Position numbers and translations under genes: made by a program. Shown piece after piece: positions 55,417 through 63,369 of a stretch of 64,000 nucleotides of DNA. The stretch spans positions 1-64,000 of the forward strand of contig CAZQJY010000004.1 in the NCBI GenBank assembly GCA_964593465.1, read 5' to 3'. Position 1 is the first letter of the stretch, and each line of letters starts with the position of its first letter. The notes below the pieces were generated by a model. That model searched no databases. It was not told the origin of the DNA and saw nothing but the letters and a program-made list of their open reading frames with translations. This DNA is from Mycosynbacter sp964593465. GTDB lineage: Bacteria > Patescibacteriota > Saccharimonadia > Saccharimonadales > Saccharimonadaceae.

Positions 55417-56430
55417 GTGATTTCATTTGTATGGCCATCTCGTGAGGTAATGCTGGCGGGCACTGGTGGATCAGAGGCATTTACGGCCGGGCATGTCCGT
55501 GAGCTGACGAGAAGGGGTATCGACACACAGGTGGTAATAATCGGGTCCGCCAAAAGTAGTCGACGAGACTTTCCCGACATCGCGTTTTTGGAGCTTGCCA
55601 ATGAGAGCGGCATCAGTGATTTGCCGGGTGTAGTGGTCTTTGTCAATCAAGCGTATGATGTCCCTACGCGACACAAGGCAATGATTATACTGCACTGCGC
55701 GGTCCCCTCTATCGTTGAGCAGCATCTCAGAAAGAAAGACATCGAAGGCAAAGTTATCGTCGCGACGAGTGTCTACAACGCACAGCAATGGGCATTGTAT
55801 TTGGGGATTCCGAATCACAAAATCAATGTCGTGATGCCATTTGCCGACCCCATGTATTGCAATGTACGGCGCTCGAAACCAGGCAAGAAAGTCAGGGTGC
55901 TCTACGCCGGGCGACTTCATCCGGAAAAAGGAATTTATACGATACTCGAGATGATGCACCAGTACGAGATGAGTATTTTGGACGTGCAGATGAGTATCGT
56001 CATGGCCGGTCAGCATGTTAAGGAAGGTCAGGCGATTGCAAAGATGTTGAGAGGATATAGATCTGCAGTGCTGCTGGAGCCGAGAAAATCGGTGAATGCA
56101 ATGGCGGCGCTACTGGCGAAAACCGACATTTTGCTGATGCCGTCTGTGTTTGCAGAGCCATTTGGCATGCTTTCGGTCGAAGCACAACATAGCGGCTGTC
56201 GTGTGATTGCGAGTAGTCTGGGCGGACTGCCAGAAACGAATTGTGGACTACTGACCCTCGTGGCAGAACGCAATCCGCAGGCGCTCATCACCGCGATAGG
56301 TGAAGCGATCGCGCTTGGTATGTCGACAAAACAGGAGCGTGTGGCTGCTGCAGCTGAGTTCACGCTTGCAAAATCAGTCGATGCATTTCTGAGATATGTA
56401 CCGGGTTCTGCATATCTGGCGGTAGAATAG
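55417..56430 (+). CDS. glycosyltransferase family 4 (GT-B)
   Basis: 337 residues from GTG 55417, chosen because AAAGGAG lies 5 nt upstream; TTG at 55390 would add nine residues. GT-B fold: an N-terminal acceptor domain (GTGGSEAFTAGHVRELTRRG), C-terminal donor domain with VRVLYAGRLHPEKGIYTILE, the segment ILLMPSVFAEPFGMLSVEAQ with the catalytic-type Glu (E-x7-E), and GCRVIASSLGGLPE. It transfers a sugar from an NDP-sugar to a surface glycan or lipid. No other polysaccharide genes are adjacent, and aborted gene starts flank it on both sides, so it may be an acquired cassette. Confidence 0.88.
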   Translation: MISFVWPSREVMLAGTGGSEAFTAGHVRELTRRGIDTQVVIIGSAKSSRRDFPDIAFLELANESGISDLPGVVVFVNQAYDVPTRHKAMIILHCAVPSIVEQHLRKKDIEGKVIVATSVYNAQQWALYLGIPNHKINVVMPFADPMYCNVRRSKPGKKVRVLYAGRLHPEKGIYTILEMMHQYEMSILDVQMSIVMAGQHVKEGQAIAKMLRGYRSAVLLEPRKSVNAMAALLAKTDILLMPSVFAEPFGMLSVEAQHSGCRVIASSLGGLPETNCGLLTLVAERNPQALITAIGEAIALGMSTKQERVAAAAEFTLAKSVDAFLRYVPGSAYLAVE

Positions 56431-56434
56431 GTTG

Positions 56435-56494
56435 TATAATAACCCTATGAAATGCCTCGGCCTGATTTACAATCCGCATTTTCGAGCAAAGTGA
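56435..56494 (+). other. promoter followed by a 15-codon orphan ORF
   Basis: TATAAT (56435-56440) ends 6 nt before ATG 56447, which opens MKCLGLIYNPHFRAK and then stops (TGA 56492-56494). The start geometry is that of real genes here, and IYNPH is a typical first strand of glycosyltransferase or kinase folds. It is likely a truncated gene start. Confidence 0.35.
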
Positions 56495-56543
56495 CGGCAC
56501 TAACCTAGGAAGGGTATAATAGATACATAACCAAGGAGGATAT

Positions 56544-56948
56544 ATGGCCAAGCAAGTCTTCATCAATCTACCAGTGACGAATCTCGAAAAGTCGAAGGAG
56601 TTTTACGAAAAACTGGGATTTACCAACAACCCTACATTTACTGACGAAAACGGCGTGGCCATGATGTGGTCGGATGAGATTATCGTGATGTTGCTGACGC
56701 GTGATTTTTATCAGAAGTTTATTGGTAGTAAAACGGTTGCTTTTCCAAAAACGCAGTCGGGTGTGCTACTGGCGCTTTCGATGGACTCGCGCGAGGCGGT
56801 GCAGCAATTCGCCGACACTGCCAAGGCAAATGGTGGCGATTACTATCAGGTGGATATGGGCGTGCCCGAAGACCAGATGTTTGGTCTAGAAGTGACTGAT
56901 CCAGATGGCAATCACTGGGAGCCGGTGTGGATGAATTTCGGCTCGTGA
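56544..56948 (+). CDS. VOC family (glyoxalase/bleomycin-resistance-like) protein
   Basis: 134 residues. KQVFINLPVTNLEKSKEFYE, KLGFTNNPTFTDENGVAMMW in part, and the closing VTDPDGNHWEPVWMNF define the lactoylglutathione-lyase-like VOC fold. MMWSDEIIVMLLTRDFYQKF is the dimer-swapped strand region. -10 TATAAT near 56517 and a strong AAGGAGG ribosome-binding site. Substrate unknown. Confidence 0.9.
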   Translation: MAKQVFINLPVTNLEKSKEFYEKLGFTNNPTFTDENGVAMMWSDEIIVMLLTRDFYQKFIGSKTVAFPKTQSGVLLALSMDSREAVQQFADTAKANGGDYYQVDMGVPEDQMFGLEVTDPDGNHWEPVWMNFGS

Positions 56949-56975
56949 TTTCTGGGCAATATAAGGCGAAAAGAA

Positions 56976-57221
56976 ATGGCATTTAACCACTACGCAAAGC
57001 TAAAACGGATTCTGGCCGACGAGCCAGTCGGCTGGTATATTCGGTGCATTGACCAGCCGACAACGGCCAAGAATTTTCGCGGCGAAGTGGTGCAATATGA
57101 TCACTACTATCGGTTGTATGCGGCAAGCGGTACAATGATTAAATACGGCAAGTTTCAAAAGATCGACGCACTCGCCCAGATATTGGATATGCCTATCGAA
57201 AGTTTATCTGTGGTTGACTAA
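56976..57221 (+). CDS. small conserved hypothetical protein
   Basis: 81 residues, soluble, rich in Tyr: NHYAKLKRILADEPVGWYIR, TTAKNFRGEVVQYDHYYRLY, then KYGKFQKIDALAQIL. One alpha/beta domain with no known motif. GCGAAAAG is a weak ribosome-binding site. It lies 27 nt after the VOC gene and overlaps or abuts the hydrolase start. Confidence 0.65.
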   Translation: MAFNHYAKLKRILADEPVGWYIRCIDQPTTAKNFRGEVVQYDHYYRLYAASGTMIKYGKFQKIDALAQILDMPIESLSVVD

Positions 57222-57225
57222 AAGC

Positions 57226-57816
57226 ATGACGTATTATATTTATATTCCTGGATTTGGTGGTCATTTTGACACACTACGGCGTGCAGCGCTACGTCGATGG
57301 GAAAAAGATGGTGCGAAAGCAACGCTTGTACCGATGCACTGGTCTGACAAAACGGAAATATATGAGCAGAAGTGCAGGCGGATCGAGCAGGTGATGGATG
57401 AATCGGGCGATGACGAGGTAGTCTTGGTTGGCGAGAGCGCGGGCGGTGCAATGGCATTGTATATGTATGCGCTGAATCATACGCATATCAAGCATGTCGT
57501 CACAGTATGTGGGTATAATCACGGGGCAGAGGACATCATACAGTTTCAGCGCCGTCGCCACCCCGCGTTTTATCCGTTGCTTGTTGAGCTGGATAAGAAA
57601 CTGTCAACGCTATCGCCAGATATGCGGCAACGTATCACGACGATGTACTCACGTCGCGATCGTGTTGTCGAGGCACAATATAGCTATATCGAAGGTGCAC
57701 ATGCGATCGAACTACCGACACCAGGTCATTTTTTGAGTATTGGTTATGTGCTTGCGAAGAGAATTCAGCCAATACTCAGCTCTGCACGCTATACTAAGAA
57801 TACAAACAACCAGTAA
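57226..57816 (+). CDS. alpha/beta-hydrolase fold protein
   Basis: 196 residues from ATG 57226. YYIYIPGFGGHFDTL (oxyanion region), nucleophile elbow VLVGESAGGAMALYMYAL with G-E-S-A-G, ITTMYSRRDRVVEAQ (likely Asp), and HAIELPTPGHFLS supplying the His. It resembles small esterases/thioesterases (RBBP9- or lipase-like). Substrate unknown. Confidence 0.82.
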   Translation: MTYYIYIPGFGGHFDTLRRAALRRWEKDGAKATLVPMHWSDKTEIYEQKCRRIEQVMDESGDDEVVLVGESAGGAMALYMYALNHTHIKHVVTVCGYNHGAEDIIQFQRRRHPAFYPLLVELDKKLSTLSPDMRQRITTMYSRRDRVVEAQYSYIEGAHAIELPTPGHFLSIGYVLAKRIQPILSSARYTKNTNNQ

Positions 57817-57831
57817 CGAAAGGAATATTCC

Positions 57832-58041
57832 ATGAGTGGACTAGGTGATAAGCTAAAAGGTACTGCCGAAGAAATGGCAGGTAAAGTGACAGGCGATCAA
57901 GAGCGCGAAGCGAAAGGCAAAGCGCAGCAGATTGCTGGCAATGCGAAAGACCATATCGAAAACGCCAAGGAGGAGATCGGCGCAAAAGTTAATGAAGCGC
58001 TCGATACAGTCAAGGATAAGACCGAAGGTGACAAAAAGTAG
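57832..58041 (+). CDS. CsbD-family stress protein
   Basis: 69 residues, all helical and highly charged: MSGLGDKLKGTAEEMAGKVT, GDQEREAKGKAQQIAGNAKD, HIENAKEEIGAKVNEALDTV. Matches the CsbD/general-stress family, of unknown mechanism. Strong ribosome-binding site GAAAGGA. It lies between the hydrolase and msrA, so the group may be a stress-response operon. Confidence 0.92.
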   Translation: MSGLGDKLKGTAEEMAGKVTGDQEREAKGKAQQIAGNAKDHIENAKEEIGAKVNEALDTVKDKTEGDKK

Positions 58042-58056
58042 TCGATCGGTGAGCGC

Positions 58057-58596
58057 ATGACAACGTATACGCTTGCGGGCGGTTGTTTTTGGTGCCTCGA
58101 CGCAGTATTCCGGCGGCTACGAGGTGTCGAGTCGGTGATGTCTGGCTATGTGGGCGGCGCGGCGAGTGATGCGAAGTATTATGCCGTCGCGACTGGCAAG
58201 ACAGGCCACGTGGAAGCGGTGCAGGTGACGTTTGATGATACAGCGATCCCGTCCGCGACAATTCTCGATATATTCTTTTTGATTCATGACCCGACGACAA
58301 AAGATCGCCAGGGCGCCGATGTGGGTTCGCAATATCGCAGTGCGATGTTTTATGCCGATGACACGCAAAAACGCGAGTTTGAAGTGGCTATAGTGCGAGC
58401 ACAAGCACATTGGGATAATCCTATTGTGACAGAGCTCACGCCGCTCGAAGCGTTTTATGAAGCTGAGGCAGAACATCAAGATTATTTTGCCAACAACCCC
58501 AGCAATGGCTACTGTAGCGTTGTGATTGAGCCAAAGATCGTAAAAGCGCGCCAGGCATATAGTAAGTGGTTTCGAGAGGATGTGAACGATGAGTAA
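58057..58596 (+). CDS. msrA: peptide-methionine (S)-S-oxide reductase
   Basis: 179 residues. Reduces S-epimers of methionine sulfoxide. Catalytic GCFWC in LAGGCFWCLDAVFRRL near residue 8, SGYVGGAASDAKY, GHVEAVQVTFDD, HDPTTKDRQGADVGSQYRSA. The resolving Cys in the C-terminal part is GYCSVVIEPK. The stop overlaps msrB by 8 nt, so the two are co-translated. Confidence 0.95.
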   Translation: MTTYTLAGGCFWCLDAVFRRLRGVESVMSGYVGGAASDAKYYAVATGKTGHVEAVQVTFDDTAIPSATILDIFFLIHDPTTKDRQGADVGSQYRSAMFYADDTQKREFEVAIVRAQAHWDNPIVTELTPLEAFYEAEAEHQDYFANNPSNGYCSVVIEPKIVKARQAYSKWFREDVNDE

Positions 58597-58942
58597 GCTC
58601 ACCGCCGAAGAAAAGCGCGTCATCATTGATAAAGGCACCGAGCTGCCGTATAGCGGTAAATTACTCAATGAAAATCGTCAAGGCACGTTCGTCTGTCGAC
58701 AATGTGACGCACCGCTCTATCGTTCGGGCGACAAATTTGATTCGCATTGTGGCTGGCCGAGTTTTGATGACGAGATTGAAAGCGCAGTCAATCGTACGGT
58801 CGATGCTGATGGCGCACGAACAGAAATCACCTGTGCCAACTGCGGTGGACACCTTGGCCATGTGTTTGAGGGCGAATATCTGACGCCAAAAAACGTGCGG
58901 CACTGTGTGAATTCTGTGTCGCTGAAGTTTGTCGCGCAATAG
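58589..58942 (+). CDS. msrB: peptide-methionine (R)-S-oxide reductase
   Basis: 117 residues. Zinc sites CRQC and CANC, SHCGWPSFDDEI, GGHLGHVFEGEYLTPKNVRH in part, and the catalytic Cys in RHCVNSVSLKF. A short, classical MsrB. With msrA it repairs both epimers of oxidised methionine, indicating exposure to oxidants. Confidence 0.96.
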   Translation: MSKLTAEEKRVIIDKGTELPYSGKLLNENRQGTFVCRQCDAPLYRSGDKFDSHCGWPSFDDEIESAVNRTVDADGARTEITCANCGGHLGHVFEGEYLTPKNVRHCVNSVSLKFVAQ

Positions 58943-58948
58943 GTGCGA

Positions 58949-59350
58949 TTATTTTTCGATCTTAGGTACGAGTTCGCGAGGAATTTTGCGCACGGTGACG
59001 GTTTGCTTGCCTGCATCGACAGATTTCATGAGGCGATGTAAACCATCAAGGATGAGCCAGCGGCCTTTGTTGAACATGATATCAATCGGGTAGCTTGTGT
59101 CTGATTGCATAGTGCGTACATATTCTTCGGGGTGACGATTCTGATGTGTCATGACATCAGTCGGTTTTAGGTCGAATCTTCCGTTTGGGGTGTGTAGCCA
59201 TGGTATATCAAAATGCCAGATAAGCTCATCGACATTCATTTTCTCGGTAGGTACTTCAAGCTGCCACAATAGCTCGTTGCTCCAGCGGAAATCAAACGCG
59301 TAGAGCGCGATATGTGCAGGAAGAGGTTGCAAAGAGGGTGTCTGCTTCAT
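58949..59350 (-). CDS. ParB-like nuclease-domain protein
   Basis: 133 residues from ATG 59350; the longer frame to 59407 runs into the divergent promoter. ELIWHFDIPWLHTPNGRFDL, then PIDIMFNKGRWLILDGLHRL, MKSVDAGKQTVTVRKIPRE: the DGLHRL element is the DGxHR motif of ParB/sulfiredoxin-like folds. Stand-alone ParB-like domains may be NTP-dependent or nucleases; the role here is unknown. It is convergent with msrB. Confidence 0.78.
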   Translation of the reverse strand: MKQTPSLQPLPAHIALYAFDFRWSNELLWQLEVPTEKMNVDELIWHFDIPWLHTPNGRFDLKPTDVMTHQNRHPEEYVRTMQSDTSYPIDIMFNKGRWLILDGLHRLMKSVDAGKQTVTVRKIPRELVPKIEK

Positions 59351-59379
59351 GGTTTTATGATAGATATTGTAGCATAGGC

Positions 59380-59385
59380 TATAAT
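59380..59385 (+). promoter_or_regulatory. -10 box of the DUF1801 gene at 59391, divergent from the ParB-like gene
   Basis: TATAAT ends only 5 nt before the ATG at 59391, the shortest such distance in the window, so the mRNA should begin at or inside the start codon region. TACAAT on the minus strand nearby (about 59372-59367) serves the ParB-like gene. Confidence 0.5.
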
Positions 59386-59390
59386 AAGTC

Positions 59391-59840
59391 ATGATTATGA
59401 CGAGCAATAAGACGGTTCCTACTCCAGCGGATGTCGAAGCCTTTATCGACAGTCTTGATGACGTACAGCAAGCTAGTGATAGCCGTGAGCTGGTGGCGAT
59501 GATGGCCGAGATTTCTGGCCAACCGCCAATGATGTGGGGGAGTGCGATTATTGGTTTTGGGTCGTATCATTACAAATATGCCAGCGGTCGCGAGGGCGAT
59601 TGGGCGCAGATTGGGTTTAGTCCGCGAAAAGGCAAGATTTCGCTGTATGTGACGTTTGATGCGGCGGGGCTGACGAGTGAATTTCCAGAGCTTGGCACGT
59701 ACAAAATCAGCAAAGGTTGCATTTACATCAAGCGGCTGGCAGATGTAGATATGAGCGAGTTGAAAAAACTAATTACCAAGGCGTATGTCGATGATTTCGA
59801 GTATCCAGAGCGCACCGACGGCAAGGAGCAGCCAGCATGA
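59391..59840 (+). CDS. DUF1801 domain protein
   Basis: 149 residues. VEAFIDSLDDVQQASDSREL, MAEISGQPPMMWGSAIIGFG, SYHYKYASGREGDWAQIGFS and PRKGKISLYVTFDAAG match the third DUF1801 branch, with a longer C-terminus (KGCIYIKRLADVDMSELKKL). An alternative start is the ATG at 59397. Overlaps the DUF2200 gene by 4 nt. Confidence 0.9.
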   Translation: MIMTSNKTVPTPADVEAFIDSLDDVQQASDSRELVAMMAEISGQPPMMWGSAIIGFGSYHYKYASGREGDWAQIGFSPRKGKISLYVTFDAAGLTSEFPELGTYKISKGCIYIKRLADVDMSELKKLITKAYVDDFEYPERTDGKEQPA

Positions 59841-60190
59841 CAAAACATCGCATCTATACTATGACTTTTGCAAGCGTATATCCGCACTACATCACCAAAG
59901 CAGAGAAAAAAGGGCGGACGAAAGACGAAGTAGATGAGATTATTCGTTGGCTGACAGGCTATAGTCAGGCGGATTTACGAGCGACGCTTGATAGCGAGAT
60001 AAGCCTTGAAGACTTTTGGGCAAAGGCGCCAAAACTTAACCCAGCTCGCGCCCAGATTACTGGTGTGATTTGTGGTGTGCGAATAGAAAATATCGAAGAC
60101 TCACTGATGCGGGAGGTGCGTTATCTTGATAAGCTAATTGACGAATTGGCCAGAGGGCGGCCAATGGATAAAATTCTGCGTACATTATAA
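59837..60190 (+). CDS. DUF2200 family protein
   Basis: 117 residues. HRIYTMTFASVYPHYITKAE, KKGRTKDEVDEIIRWLTGYS, EDFWAKAPKLNPARAQITGV and LMREVRYLDKLIDELARGRP are the full DUF2200 signature. Function unknown. ATGA overlap with the DUF1801 gene indicates translational coupling. Confidence 0.93.
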   Translation: MTKHRIYTMTFASVYPHYITKAEKKGRTKDEVDEIIRWLTGYSQADLRATLDSEISLEDFWAKAPKLNPARAQITGVICGVRIENIEDSLMREVRYLDKLIDELARGRPMDKILRTL

Positions 60191-60203
60191 AAAAGGGGGT
60201 ATG

Positions 60204-60638
60204 ATGAGTAGTGCAAATAAACAGGCAAATTATAATACCATGCAGTTATTTGTAGGTGCATTGGGCGTGGTGACGTTAGTATTGGCAGCGGCAGTGGTGA
60301 TACTGCTACTAAGGCCAGTTGTCGTGGTGACTAATTTCGAGCAATGCAAGGAGGCGGGCGGCACGTTGCTCGAAAGCTATCCGGAGCAATGCCAGATAAA
60401 CGGAGCGACATTTGTAGATACAGGTGCTGACGATGAGGTGACTGGCAACGATGGCTATATTGGCCTGAGTGAAAAAGCTGCGCTTGAAAAAGCCGAACAA
60501 GCAAATGTGCCAGCACGAGTGGTCGAGCGTGACGGTAAGGCTTTGCCTGCGACAATGGATCTTCGTCACGGACGACATAATTTCTTTGTGAGAGACGGCA
60601 AAGTCTATAAAGTTAATGTCGAAGATATATATAGGTAA
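60204..60638 (+). CDS. membrane-anchored protein, possibly I78-inhibitor-like
   Basis: 144 residues from ATG 60204 (AAGGGGG just upstream; ATG 60201 is an alternative). One membrane segment (LFVGALGVVTLVLAAAVVILL), a Cys-containing segment FEQCKEAGGTLLESYPEQCQ, and a C-terminal half YIGLSEKAALEKAEQANVPA, RVVERDGKALPATMDL, RHGRHNFFVRDGKVYKV. The last part follows the potato-inhibitor-I/I78-like pattern (ARVVxRDG...D.R..R.N). It would sit outside the membrane and could inhibit a host or own protease; tentative. Confidence 0.65.
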   Translation: MSSANKQANYNTMQLFVGALGVVTLVLAAAVVILLLRPVVVVTNFEQCKEAGGTLLESYPEQCQINGATFVDTGADDEVTGNDGYIGLSEKAALEKAEQANVPARVVERDGKALPATMDLRHGRHNFFVRDGKVYKVNVEDIYR

Positions 60639-60673
60639 GGTTGTGATACAATAAACACTGAAAGCGAAATCTT

Positions 60674-61393
60674 ATGTCCGCAAAAAACCAACAGATTATT
60701 TTTATAAAAAAACTTACCAAAACATTTGGTGCAAGCAAGGCGCTGGATGAGTTTGACATGTCTGTTTTGGCTGGCGAAGTACATGGATTCCTTGGGCCAA
60801 ATGGCGCAGGCAAATCAACAACGATTCGTGTGCTGCTCGGGTTGTTAAAAAAGACAAGTGGCAGCGCTGAATTGTTTGGCAAAGATCCGTGGAAAGACGC
60901 TGTAGGACTACACAAGCAACTCGCATATGTACCTGGCGATGTAAATTTCTGGCCAAATCTCACAGGTGGCGAAATTATTGACGTATTAGGTAGTCTGCGT
61001 GGGGGCCTCGATGAAGAGCGACATACGCACTTACTTAAGCGTTTTGAACTTGATCCAACCAAAAAGTTTCGTACGTATTCCAAGGGTAATCGCCAAAAAG
61101 TTGCACTTGTTGCAGCACTTGCGTGCAATGTTGATCTGTACATTCTCGACGAGCCGACAAGCGGGCTTGATCCACTTATGGAGCAAGTGTTTCAAGAAGA
61201 AATTCGCGCACTCAAAAAACAAGGTAAAACCGTACTGCTTTCGAGTCATATTTTGAGTGAAGTCGAGGCACTATGCGACCGCGTGACAATTATCCGTGAA
61301 GGTCGGACAGCGTCTGTTTATACGCTCGCCGAGCTCAAAAAAGAGCATGAAAATCTTGAAGCACTGTTTTTGAGTAAATACGGAGACGAATAG
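60674..61393 (+). CDS. ABC transporter ATP-binding protein
   Basis: 239 residues. Walker A LGPNGAGKSTTIRVLLG, Q-loop LAYVPGDVNFWPNL, signature KGNRQKVALVAAL (a variant of LSGGQ: YSKGNRQK), Walker B LYILDEPTSGLDPLM, H-loop LLSSHILSEVEAL. Typical of ABC-2 exporters with large permeases (tetronasin/antibiotic-type). The stop overlaps the permease GTG start by 1 nt. Confidence 0.93.
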   Translation: MSAKNQQIIFIKKLTKTFGASKALDEFDMSVLAGEVHGFLGPNGAGKSTTIRVLLGLLKKTSGSAELFGKDPWKDAVGLHKQLAYVPGDVNFWPNLTGGEIIDVLGSLRGGLDEERHTHLLKRFELDPTKKFRTYSKGNRQKVALVAALACNVDLYILDEPTSGLDPLMEQVFQEEIRALKKQGKTVLLSSHILSEVEALCDRVTIIREGRTASVYTLAELKKEHENLEALFLSKYGDE

Positions 61394-63015
61394 TGGCGGG
61401 TCTGGGTACGCTTATTCAGCTGATTTTCAGACGAGATCGCGTGAAGCTACCTATGTGGATTGTGGCTATTGTGGCGTCACTTCTCGCGATGGTACCGCTA
61501 CTCAAAGAGACTTACGGCGCAGGCGATGAACTAGAGACGATATATCAAACATTTGGTACTAACCCTGCAGGATTGTTTTTAACAGGTCCGATGGACTCAC
61601 CGACGCTTGCGGCATTTATGACGCTCGAGACATTGTTGTGGTGGGGGTTGGCAATTGCATTTATGAACGTACTGCTGGTGGTGCGGCATACACGTCAAAA
61701 TGAAGAAATGGGTGCGCAGGAATTGCTACTCGCTGGGCAGGTGCACCGTGTGACAAACTTGATGGCTGCATTACTTGTGGCTGTAGGAGTAAATACGTTA
61801 CTTGCGGTTAGTATTGGTGCAGGTATGGTGGTCGTCGCGGGCGGCGAGTGGGGTTCGGAAAATGCATGGTTGTACGGTGTTGCATTTGGTGTATTTGGAT
61901 TTGTCTGGGCGGGCATAGCGGCGTTCGCGGTGCAGCTGTTTGAAAACACACGCTCAGCCACGGGCGCGCTTGCCGGCTTAATCGGTGCGAGTTTTGTCGT
62001 GCGGGGTGTCGGTGACTTTATGGGTGCAAAAAATGCCGATGGGCTGCTAGAGCCGACGTGGGTGAGTAGTCTGAGTCCGTTTGGCTGGCTGCAGGCAACG
62101 CGTGGTTTAACTGCACCAGATTGGTGGCCGCTACTCATTCCTTTGGTGTGTGCGATGGTGATAATTCCACTGGCAATACTTCTCCAGGTTCGGCGAGATG
62201 TTGGTGCTGGCATACTCCCCTCTCGGCGGGGTAGGGCGCGCGCAACGAGCTTTTTGCGAACATCGTTCGGGCTCACATGGTATCTGCAGAAAAACATTTT
62301 TATTGGCTGGCTCTGCGCTGTGATTGCGATGGTGGTGACTATTGGCGTGCTGGTACCAGAAATGAGCCATATTTACGAAAGCTCTGAATCGCTCAAACAG
62401 ATGATTGAGGCAATGGGCGGAAGTGGCCAGATGATTCCAGCTTTTCTATCAGCTATGTTATCTATCATTGCTCTTATGGTGGTGGCCTATGTATTGCAGG
62501 GGCTTGGGCGTTTGCGCGGCGAAGAATCGAGCGGACATCTTGAGAATTTGCTTGCAGCACGCCTTGCGCGCGACAGCTGGCTGATGTTGCATGTGAGTGT
62601 TGTGCTGCTCGGAGGGTTAGTAATGCTTGTGTTGACAGGGCTACTGCTTGCTGCGAGCGTCAATCTTACTGCTGACTTCGAAGTTGATACATGGAGTTAT
62701 ATTGTGGGCGTGATGTCGTATTGGCCGATGTTGCTGCTATTTACGGGAATTTATGTGTGTTTGTTTGGCGTGTTGCCGCGGGCAGCAGGATTAATTACTT
62801 GGATATATTTTGGTCTTGTGCTGTTTTTGTCGTGGCTGGCTCCTTTGCTGCAGCTCGACAAATGGCTTATGAATCTCTCCCCGCTCGAACATATGGCTGC
62901 TGCTCCAGCCGAAGAAGTTGAGCGATTGCCACTACTATATATCGTAACAATAGGACTTGTGCTGTGTGCAATTGGTTTTGCGGCATGGCAAAGACGTAAT
63001 CTCCTAGAGCGCTAA
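61393..63015 (+). CDS. ABC-2 family exporter permease, double-size
   Basis: 540 residues with about 12 membrane segments in two similar halves (first half from LPMWIVAIVASLLAMVPLLK, second from NIFIGWLCAVIAMVVTIGVL). RHTRQNEEMGAQELLLAGQV and LRGEESSGHLENLLAARLAR mark the two cytosolic loops of this TetAB/antibiotic-exporter-like family. GTG start overlaps the ATPase stop (TAGTG). Probably exports an antimicrobial or lipid. Confidence 0.9.
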   Translation: MAGLGTLIQLIFRRDRVKLPMWIVAIVASLLAMVPLLKETYGAGDELETIYQTFGTNPAGLFLTGPMDSPTLAAFMTLETLLWWGLAIAFMNVLLVVRHTRQNEEMGAQELLLAGQVHRVTNLMAALLVAVGVNTLLAVSIGAGMVVVAGGEWGSENAWLYGVAFGVFGFVWAGIAAFAVQLFENTRSATGALAGLIGASFVVRGVGDFMGAKNADGLLEPTWVSSLSPFGWLQATRGLTAPDWWPLLIPLVCAMVIIPLAILLQVRRDVGAGILPSRRGRARATSFLRTSFGLTWYLQKNIFIGWLCAVIAMVVTIGVLVPEMSHIYESSESLKQMIEAMGGSGQMIPAFLSAMLSIIALMVVAYVLQGLGRLRGEESSGHLENLLAARLARDSWLMLHVSVVLLGGLVMLVLTGLLLAASVNLTADFEVDTWSYIVGVMSYWPMLLLFTGIYVCLFGVLPRAAGLITWIYFGLVLFLSWLAPLLQLDKWLMNLSPLEHMAAAPAEEVERLPLLYIVTIGLVLCAIGFAAWQRRNLLER

Positions 63016-63054
63016 AACAGTGCTATATATTGTCATGCCGCTATATATAGCGTG

Positions 63055-63360
63055 TTATTTCTTGGCCTTTTTCTGGAGAATCCCGCGTATTGATGGTGCT
63101 ATTTCTTTGTCAGTACGATGAATACAGCCCATCCAGCAGCATGGTCGGCGCTTACCTTCGGCAAGCTCAGTATGTGTGCGTTTGATACGTTTTATACGAG
63201 TTTCATTGAGTTTGGCATTTTCTACCCAGCAGAGCCACTCGTTGCGTGCCAGCGGTGTGATGCTTTGCCAGGCTGCAAGCGCGTCTTTGTTCTCGTGCAG
63301 TGCCTTCGCAAGGTCTGCGGGGACTTTATTATGAATCGTACCAGCAAGGAGGTTTGTCAT
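63055..63360 (-). CDS. YdeI/OmdA-family protein
   Basis: 101 residues. KVPADLAKALHENKDALAAW, QSITPLARNEWLCWVENAKL, RIKRIKRTHTELAEGKRRPC and CWMGCIHR match the YdeI/OmpD-associated domain family, whose members are linked to resistance to antimicrobial peptides and osmotic stress. It lies next to an exporter pair. The convergent 38-nt gap holds the palindrome CGCTATATATAGCG (63039-63052). Confidence 0.88.
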   Translation of the reverse strand: MTNLLAGTIHNKVPADLAKALHENKDALAAWQSITPLARNEWLCWVENAKLNETRIKRIKRTHTELAEGKRRPCCWMGCIHRTDKEIAPSIRGILQKKAKK

Positions 63361-63369
63361 ACCACTATT

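Noticed and set aside
63039..63052. Palindrome CGCTATATATAGCG as a terminator
   Set aside because: The stem would have almost no loop and no T-run; it may be incidental in an A/T-rich convergent gap.
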